Below, piece after piece: positions 1 to 5,295 of a stretch of DNA of 5,295 nucleotides (its first letter is position 1; each line of letters starts with the position of its first letter). The notes below the pieces were generated by a model that saw nothing but the letters and a program-made list of their open reading frames with translations, was not told the DNA's origin and ran no database searches. The position numbers were made by a program, and so were the translations under genes. This DNA comes from an uncultured Rickettsiales bacterium (GTDB lineage Bacteria > Pseudomonadota > Alphaproteobacteria > Rickettsiales > Midichloriaceae): positions 1 to 5,295 of the forward strand of contig CALKVD010000111.1 in NCBI GenBank assembly GCA_937996615.1, in the 5' to 3' direction.

Positions 1-2
1 AT

Positions 3-3000
3 CTGATACTCAAACATCGTAGCGCCACTGCAATTGCAAATCATTTTGGTTTTAGATCTAACAAAATATGGAATGATGATAATACGGTATATATCCATAT
101 GGCTGAATATAATAGTAGTTTGCATATAGGAGAATTGATTGGTAAAATCAAAAGATCTGGAAATGGTTGGGATAAAGTAGAACTAAAAAGAGATATGATA
201 ATGTCTATAAAAGATCCAGAATTAAGCGAGAGCTTTCAATTATTACAAGAGCTGCAAATACCTAATAAGGACATACAAGATATTTTAAAAGTATATCGAG
301 AATATGGTAAGTTTGAATTAAAAAATACAATACAAGCATATCAAAATTTTGCACAAAAGCTAATTTATGAAAAAATTAAAACTGTATTTGCGGAAGGATT
401 ATCACCAGAAAAAAATATTGATATAGAGAAATATAGAAACAAGGGGGAAATATATCAAGTTAGGGGAATGAATATACTGGAAGATCAAAGAGTAAAACAG
501 CAAGGCCAAGGAGTAGAGATGGTTGTGGATTATATCATCAAAATGAAAGAAGAAGTAAAGTTTTATGCTGAAGAGAAATTAAACATCGTCAAATTTTTGC
601 AAGGAATTGAGATGGTTCATGGTGGCCAAATAGATATGATAGGAGACGATCAAGTAATGGATCAAGAAATGAGAAAAAGCTTATTTGTGCAATTAGGTTT
701 ACAGGTAGGAGATGAAAGAGGCATCATTAAAGAATTGGGTTATAATACAGAAGAAGCATACTTGAGGGGTGATATTAAAACTCGAGCTGGCAATAGCTTA
801 ACTAAAGAAGAGGTAGAAAAATTATCAAAGCCAATAATATGGCCGGTTTGGCTGGAGAACTGGGCTGGATATGGCCGTGTTTTAGGATTAAAAATATATT
901 TTAATCTGAGCAGTTTGGATCGTGTAGCTTTGGGTAGTAAAATTTCTACTAATAATGATTTAAACATAGAAGTGGAAGGAGATATGCTTGTTCTACCGTT
1001 TGAAAATATTATTGCTGGGAAAAATCTCAATATGGTGGTGAAAGGAAGCATGATATATGGAGGGGGTAGGTTAGAAGGAACGGAGCAGCATTATAATATT
1101 TTAGATAATTGGGTAAATATTGGCAGGATAACAAATAATCAGGCTATAGAGATAAAAGCAGGCAAGTCGGTATTGGTTATGGGTTGCATCGATGTTGGAT
1201 CATTAAAAATAGATAGTGATGAATATATTATATTAGAAAGTATCAAAAGAACTCGAGAGAACAGCGTTGAGAACTATCATGAAGAATTAGTAGAATTAGT
1301 TAGGGTAAAAGGAAGAACGCAAAATAGTTTAAGTAGCAAGCAAGGTATTTTAAGCCTCGGAGTAGAAATAGAAGGTAACAAGGTGTTAATGGAAAGTCGC
1401 GGTAGCATAATTGCAATACCAGTGAATCTATACCATCATTATATCAGAGTGGGCAAGAGGTTTTATGAAAGAAGAGAATGGATAGAAGGAAGTCCAAGCA
1501 GCATCAAGGGAAAAGAAGTTTTAATAAAAACAAATCAAGATATATTTATGCAAGGAGTAAGAATTGCTAGTATAAACGATTTAGGATTGTACGCTAAAGG
1601 AAATATAATTCTCGGAGAAGCTAAGAATTATATGAGCTACGAATTTAGGACGACAAAAAGAAAATCTGGTCTTGCAGGTTGGTTAGGTGGCAAAAAAACA
1701 ATAATTGAAAAGGTCAGGGAAATAAAAGGAGAAGCGAGTAAATTAGAAGCTGGAGGAAGAATTAATATAAATAGCGGTGCGAATACGAGAATGATAGGGA
1801 CCCAAATCCATGGCCAAGAAGTTAGGCTGAGAGCAGGAAGTGTTGAGCAAAGTGCATCGATCAGCATTCTTCCCAACGTGATGGAAAAAGAATATTATCT
1901 CCAAACTGAAGAAAGTAGTTTTAGCTGGAAAAGAAGCTTGGTAGGTTGGGAGGTAAAAAATACTAAAATGAGAATTAGAACTGCAGAAGTAATGCCGACT
2001 GTGATTCGGGTTGAGGATGAATTTTTAGTATATAGCAAAGGAGAATATAGACAAATCTCAAGCAAAGTGATGGGAAATATAATCAAAATAGATGCGAGAA
2101 AGATTGAAATAGGAATTGCACCAAATCTTGAGAGTAGGTTTGTGCATGTAACCAAAAATGGGATAGGCCTAGGGTTTAAAGCGAATTTAGATGAATTAAG
2201 TGTTCGGCTTGGAGCATCATTTGAGAGAATTGCTGAGGAAGTAGAAAAAGTAGATTATGGAGTAAGGAGTGAGATAATCGGTGATTTTGTAGAACTAAAG
2301 GCAGATGAGTTAAGAGACTATGGAGCAAGATACCAAGCGAATATGTTGAATATGTACAGTAGGATGAGTATTCATGGAATCGGAAATAATATAGAATCTC
2401 TCCAAAGAATAGAAGAAAAAGGTGAGGCAGGAATAAAATTTGGGATCCGAAGCAATATTGGTAGTTTGATCAGAAGTATTAGTAGTATAAACCCGAATAA
2501 TAAAAGCTTGGCCGGATTGGTAAATAATGGATTTGCTGGTTTGCAAGCATATGAGAATTTCTTGCTACTAAAAAGTGGTGGTGGAATTGAGATCGGGGGA
2601 TATAGTTATAGCAAATATCAAAAAAAGATAGAGAAAGAAATAATAAATCGACCAATTCCAACTGAAATTAAAGCAGAAGAGTTGCAAGAAATAATCGAAG
2701 AAAGGTTAACATTAGAAGGAACACAATATGAAATATATCGAGGATATATTAAAACTAAATACCTGAGCACTAAAGGAGCTAAAGTTGAAATCAAAAAGAT
2801 GTTGAAACAAGACGAATATGATATAGCAGTACCGCTAACCGGCGAGGTTATACCATCGTTGGGCGGAGTGCAAGGCGAAATGAACGAAGAGAAGGTGGTG
2901 AACTGGAACGCTAGGATAATGGCGGTTGAGGATTTAGTTCTAGAAGTTGAGGGACATGCAGATTTACATGGTATATATATCAGTGCAAAAAGTTTAGAAG

Positions 3001-4577
3001 CAAGTTTTGACAGTTTGGTCTTGGCATCAGCGGTAGATTATGCACGAAGAGAAACTATTGAAAAAGGAATGCAAGTTGATTTGGATAATTTATTTAAGAG
3101 TAGTGTAAATGGACGTCGCAATTTTGATTCCAAACATATAGTTGCTGAAATATCTGCCTTACTAGGCTCTGAGCATGCTAAAGTTGTGGTGCGTAATGCT
3201 TTATGGCTATCAGGAGCAATGATCGCAAACGCTGAAGTTGGGGATGACGGATCATACACGGACCACGGGAACCTACAGTTGAGTGTTGGCGAATTGTTTG
3301 CAGAACATATCAAGTTATACGATCAGGGCAAAACCTTAGGTGCTGCGGTACAGATGGGGATGCTGAATAAAGATAGAAGTGTGTTTGGTAGCGTAATGGC
3401 GCAATATCGAGATATTCATGCAACTGGGCAGGCTAGTGCTACGATAGGACGTGGTAACGTTAAGATTGGCGGGAGTAATGGCGACGCAAAAATGGATGAA
3501 AGTGGCATAAATCGCGAGGTTGATCAAGCTTTGCGGATGGGTATTTTGGGCGGAGTTCCAGCACTAAACCTATATTATAGTAACCTCGACACAGCGCAAT
3601 TAAGGGAAGAAATTAACGCTCGCGGCGGATATTGGGCTAGTAGTATCAAAGCGGTGAAAGAGGCATGGAACAAGGTAGGGAATGGTTTGGCGAGCGTCTT
3701 TGGTTATGGTGCTGATGATACTGTTTTGGAGATTGATGATGAAGAATTTGGGGATGATTTTGCTACTTTTGACAAAGCAGTTATAGAGAATATTGTACAA
3801 TTGCTAGAATATCAGATAGATAATGACGAAAATATTAGCGAAGATGAGAAAAAACAGAAAAAAACTGATATAAATACTGCTATAAAAGACAAGAGAGCAG
3901 AAGTTGCAACCGCTAAACAAAATGCCGCAGGTAATAACCAAAAGGCTAAGAATTCTGAACAAAAACCAGTTGCAAATATAGAGACTGAAACTGTTGTGAC
4001 CGCTGCTAGATCAGTCACCGCTCAACCAAAGCAACAACCTATGATAGAGTTTTTTGCCAGAAATGTTGATAATACTGCTGGGCTATTTCAACATGGATAT
4101 ACTGTGTTTACCGATAGCACCGGTGAAAAAACCATCATCACCGGCCATCCTGAATATGGCAATATGTTGCATGGTGATTTAAGGATATATACAGTTAAGT
4201 ATAATAAGACAAATAAAAAACTGATAACAGATGAGGGATTAGACAAAGATGTTGGTTATCAAGGCAGCTCTATAAAACAATGGGCATTAAACAATGATGC
4301 AGAATTACACCAGTATCTGGACAAAGCTAGAGTTGCGGCTCATCAAATAGAAACTGGCAACAAAGGTAAAAGATTTGACTATGATATATGTTTGCGTGAC
4401 ACATGTTGGGGAGGAAATAGTAACACGGTGCAATCTTACATTTATAAAGCCATGGGTTTGCCGCTTGATATACCGAAAAATCTTAACCTCCCAGGAATTA
4501 AGGGCGAGTTTTACAAAGGTCCTACCGATGGGTTGGCGAGAAAACTTGGGCAACAAATACAAGATAATGATTTATAA
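3..4577 (+). CDS. CdiA/FhaB-like hemagglutinin-repeat exoprotein with C-terminal toxin domain (5' partial)
   Basis: This is the C-terminal part of a large two-partner-secreted adhesin/contact-dependent toxin. The frame is open from base 3, and the first in-frame ATG (99) has no ribosome binding site, so the gene starts upstream; residues below count from that ATG. Residues 1-230 are charged and helix-like. Residues 234-250 carry LT.E...L..PIIWPVW, resembling the LTxEQ...L..diVW segment of CdiA/FhaB proteins. Beta-helix strands follow (about 288-323 and 348-372). Hemagglutinin-type repeats are visible at about 481-534 (alternating hydrophobics, then a KSG.....GGKKT loop), 549-590 and 732-760. 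Residues 1033-1044 (NALWLSGAMIAN) and 1114-1144 (ATIGRGN...INREVDQA) match the conserved segments before the pretoxin region in this family. An acidic patch (1211-1220) and a Lys/Gln/Ala-rich linker (about 1240-1314) lead to the toxin domain (about 1315-1492). No VENN motif is present before the toxin. Signal peptide and TPS domain are not in the window. Family assignment is strong; toxin activity is inferred. Confidence 0.85.
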   Translation: MILKHRSATAIANHFGFRSNKIWNDDNTVYIHMAEYNSSLHIGELIGKIKRSGNGWDKVELKRDMIMSIKDPELSESFQLLQELQIPNKDIQDILKVYREYGKFELKNTIQAYQNFAQKLIYEKIKTVFAEGLSPEKNIDIEKYRNKGEIYQVRGMNILEDQRVKQQGQGVEMVVDYIIKMKEEVKFYAEEKLNIVKFLQGIEMVHGGQIDMIGDDQVMDQEMRKSLFVQLGLQVGDERGIIKELGYNTEEAYLRGDIKTRAGNSLTKEEVEKLSKPIIWPVWLENWAGYGRVLGLKIYFNLSSLDRVALGSKISTNNDLNIEVEGDMLVLPFENIIAGKNLNMVVKGSMIYGGGRLEGTEQHYNILDNWVNIGRITNNQAIEIKAGKSVLVMGCIDVGSLKIDSDEYIILESIKRTRENSVENYHEELVELVRVKGRTQNSLSSKQGILSLGVEIEGNKVLMESRGSIIAIPVNLYHHYIRVGKRFYERREWIEGSPSSIKGKEVLIKTNQDIFMQGVRIASINDLGLYAKGNIILGEAKNYMSYEFRTTKRKSGLAGWLGGKKTIIEKVREIKGEASKLEAGGRININSGANTRMIGTQIHGQEVRLRAGSVEQSASISILPNVMEKEYYLQTEESSFSWKRSLVGWEVKNTKMRIRTAEVMPTVIRVEDEFLVYSKGEYRQISSKVMGNIIKIDARKIEIGIAPNLESRFVHVTKNGIGLGFKANLDELSVRLGASFERIAEEVEKVDYGVRSEIIGDFVELKADELRDYGARYQANMLNMYSRMSIHGIGNNIESLQRIEEKGEAGIKFGIRSNIGSLIRSISSINPNNKSLAGLVNNGFAGLQAYENFLLLKSGGGIEIGGYSYSKYQKKIEKEIINRPIPTEIKAEELQEIIEERLTLEGTQYEIYRGYIKTKYLSTKGAKVEIKKMLKQDEYDIAVPLTGEVIPSLGGVQGEMNEEKVVNWNARIMAVEDLVLEVEGHADLHGIYISAKSLEASFDSLVLASAVDYARRETIEKGMQVDLDNLFKSSVNGRRNFDSKHIVAEISALLGSEHAKVVVRNALWLSGAMIANAEVGDDGSYTDHGNLQLSVGELFAEHIKLYDQGKTLGAAVQMGMLNKDRSVFGSVMAQYRDIHATGQASATIGRGNVKIGGSNGDAKMDESGINREVDQALRMGILGGVPALNLYYSNLDTAQLREEINARGGYWASSIKAVKEAWNKVGNGLASVFGYGADDTVLEIDDEEFGDDFATFDKAVIENIVQLLEYQIDNDENISEDEKKQKKTDINTAIKDKRAEVATAKQNAAGNNQKAKNSEQKPVANIETETVVTAARSVTAQPKQQPMIEFFARNVDNTAGLFQHGYTVFTDSTGEKTIITGHPEYGNMLHGDLRIYTVKYNKTNKKLITDEGLDKDVGYQGSSIKQWALNNDAELHQYLDKARVAAHQIETGNKGKRFDYDICLRDTCWGGNSNTVQSYIYKAMGLPLDIPKNLNLPGIKGEFYKGPTDGLARKLGQQIQDNDL
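4041..4577 (+). other. Variable C-terminal toxin domain of the exoprotein (unassigned family)
   Basis: This sub-region of the large gene encodes about 178 residues after the low-complexity linker. It begins near MIEFFARN (residue 1315) and shows FQHGYTVF.D (His1332), ITGHPEYG (His1350), C....C (1431 and 1436), GGNSNT (1438-1443) and LPG (1464-1466). The layout 'H-x-[YF]-x-V-[FY]-x-D-x-x-G ... G-[GH]-P ... NSNT ... G[LV]P' recalls, from memory, toxin-like C-terminal domains on RHS and hemagglutinin proteins. Some of these may have a papain/NlpC-like hydrolase fold, but I cannot name the family. The domain is compact and globular-looking, differs in style from the beta-helix, and sits directly before a candidate immunity gene, as expected for a CdiA-CT. 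The boundary is approximate. Nuclease or another activity is not excluded. Confidence 0.6.
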
Positions 4578-4580
4578 TTT

Positions 4581-4585
4581 TAGGT
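4581..4585 (+). promoter_or_regulatory. Ribosome binding site of the downstream membrane protein gene
   Basis: TAGGT lies between the stop codon of the exoprotein (TAA, 4575-4577) and the ATG at 4593, with eight bases between AGG and ATG. It supports 4593 as the start over the next in-frame ATG at 4605. The gap between the two genes is only 15 bases, with no room for a separate promoter or terminator, so the two are probably co-transcribed. Confidence 0.55.
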
Positions 4586-4592
4586 CAAACAT

Positions 4593-5105
4593 ATGAAAAT
4601 TCTTATGCATTTTATTAGTGAGTTTTTTGATTATCTTTTTACAAAAATATATAGATTTTTCCAAATAATTTATCCAATTACTAGGATAATACTATATACA
4701 ATCAAATATTGCTTTTATTTTTATATTGGTCTTTGGGCGCTATATTTTACTGTAATTACAGTAATGCCACCGCTTTTTGGCCATATTATTTTACCCATAT
4801 ATAATAGGTATTGGAATGATGCCCCGATCAAATTCACGCGATATTTTAACGATGAAGATTTGAGAAAAGCCATAGAAGAAAAGATAAAAATTGGTGATGA
4901 TATAACCAAAGCCAGAAAAATATTAGAGGATTCTGGAGTTAAATGTGGTTTTGACCGTTATGATTCTAGTGTTTTAAGATGTGATAATAGTAATTTTCCT
5001 TTGTTGCGCTATTATTATGTTGCTTTAAAAATTGATAAAAATATGCAGGTAATCGAATTATTATCTGCAAGGACATATTATACTGGGCTTTGGAAATCAA
5101 AATGA
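4593..5105 (+). CDS. Membrane-anchored candidate immunity protein (CdiI-like position)
   Basis: The 170-residue product probably protects the producer against the toxin encoded just upstream. This is inferred from its position 15 bases after the exoprotein, same strand, and small size. The N-terminus is very rich in Phe, Tyr and Ile with basic residues at 2, 18, 21, 31 and 38. It is followed by a membrane segment at about 40-58, possibly extending or re-entering to 69 past a Pro-Pro at 59-60. The positive-inside rule would put the N-terminus in the cytoplasm and residues 75-170 in the periplasm. The soluble part has helix 88-97, then KIGDDITKARKILEDSG (97-115), Cys118 and Cys130, beta-like strands around 140-160, and a YYTGL ending (162-166). 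This resembles small BamE/SmpA-like domains ('G....v...L...G..C'), but the match is from memory. No lipobox or cleavable signal peptide is seen. Reality of the gene is well supported (RBS, coding composition, Cys/Trp pattern); immunity function is moderately likely. Confidence 0.75.
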   Translation: MKILMHFISEFFDYLFTKIYRFFQIIYPITRIILYTIKYCFYFYIGLWALYFTVITVMPPLFGHIILPIYNRYWNDAPIKFTRYFNDEDLRKAIEEKIKIGDDITKARKILEDSGVKCGFDRYDSSVLRCDNSNFPLLRYYYVALKIDKNMQVIELLSARTYYTGLWKSK

Positions 5106-5294
5106 TATAAAACCACCTATTGAGGTAAACTCAGATAACTCCGCGAAACCCACAGAAAAAACTACGCAACGGCGCCAGATCAAGACCCGAGCATAACCTC
5201 CAAAATGATCGAGGAAGCTTTGGTTACTAAGATATCCCAGGAACCTAAAGTTGTTACGATTGATCAAATCAACGCTGCAACTGCAGAAAAAACA
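5106..5294 (+). pseudogene. Start-less, frame-split coding remnant; possible orphan toxin-tip (cdiA-CT) module, running off the right edge
   Basis: After the small gene the DNA becomes richer in G/C (31 of 60 bases at 5161-5220). One frame (codons in phase with 5101) reads NDIKPPIEVNSDNSAKPTEK and then stops at 5194-5196. The frame one base back is open from 5139 to the window end and reads as plausible protein from about 5160: NYATAPDQDPSITSKMIEEA, then a hydrophilic stretch ending INAATAEKT. The two join at a run of six A (5156-5161) if one base is missing or the ribosome slips by -1. Neither part has a convincing start: the only ATG in the second frame (5205) has no ribosome binding site. 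Pro/Thr/Lys-rich, linker-like sequence without a start is what orphan CdiA-CT modules look like at their 5' end. A plain intergenic region before another gene is the alternative. No terminator hairpin is evident. Confidence 0.35.
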
Positions 5295-5295
5295 G

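Noticed and set aside
1284..1301. Tandem 9-base repeat GAATTAGTA/GAATTAGTT
   Set aside because: Two copies only, encoding ELV-ELV inside the beta-helix; nothing beyond ordinary repeat protein coding sequence.
740..4562. Several minus-strand ORFs of 60-103 codons opposite the large gene
   Set aside because: All are antisense shadows of a purine-rich, stop-poor coding strand; their translations are Ser/Ile/Leu/Pro-rich with no recognisable motif or ribosome binding site.
4375..4596. 73-codon + strand ORF in another frame, overlapping the end of the toxin domain
   Set aside because: It lies wholly over the strongly motif-bearing toxin codons and the start of the next gene, has no RBS, and its translation looks like a shifted reading of the real protein.
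5113..5124. Small inverted repeat ACCT-ATTG-AGGT after the candidate immunity gene
   Set aside because: The stem is only four base pairs and no T tract follows, so it is not a supportable terminator.
5205..5294. ATG at 5205 as the start of a new gene
   Set aside because: No Shine-Dalgarno sequence precedes it, and coding-like sequence in the same frame already extends upstream of it; it is more likely an internal Met.

Overview
The window holds the 3' part of one very large gene followed by a small partner gene and a short, damaged-looking tail, all on the + strand. The DNA is AT-rich: 9 of 60 bases are G/C at 4621-4680, against 31 of 60 at 5161-5220. The large gene belongs to the filamentous hemagglutinin / CdiA class of secreted two-partner (TpsA) exoproteins, so the source should be a Gram-negative bacterium. 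The low GC and the A/T-ending codons would fit a host-associated or intracellular proteobacterium (a Rickettsiales-type symbiont is one possibility). That is inference; nothing here is a taxonomic marker.

Layout. (1) From base 3 to 4577 there is one continuous reading frame with no stop, entering from beyond the left edge. It encodes the central and C-terminal part of a CdiA/FhaB-like protein: a charged helical stretch, an 'LT.E...L..PIIWPVW' segment typical of these proteins, blocks of beta-helix hemagglutinin-type repeats, a conserved 'ATIG.G...NRE' segment, an acidic then Lys/Gln/Ala-rich linker, and a C-terminal domain of about 175 residues that is probably the toxin. The secretion signal and TPS domain must lie upstream of the window. 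(2) After a 15-base gap with a plausible ribosome binding site, a 170-residue protein follows (4593-5105) with a hydrophobic membrane anchor and a soluble C-terminal domain. Its size, position and orientation are those of an immunity protein. (3) The last 190 bases (5106-5295) are richer in G/C and carry start-less coding-like sequence split between two frames. This could be the beginning of a displaced 'orphan' toxin-tip module, as found downstream of many cdi loci.

How the parts would work together. The exoprotein would be exported by a TpsB-type partner (not in the window) and present its C-terminal toxin to neighbouring cells. The small membrane protein would protect the producer and its siblings. 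The predicted topology of that protein (short cytoplasmic N-terminus, one membrane span, soluble domain outside) suggests that protection is needed at the inner membrane or in the periplasm. The toxin domain does not match a family I can name with confidence. Its H-x-Y, GHP, Cys-x4-Cys and NSNT signature is the most promising lead in the window.
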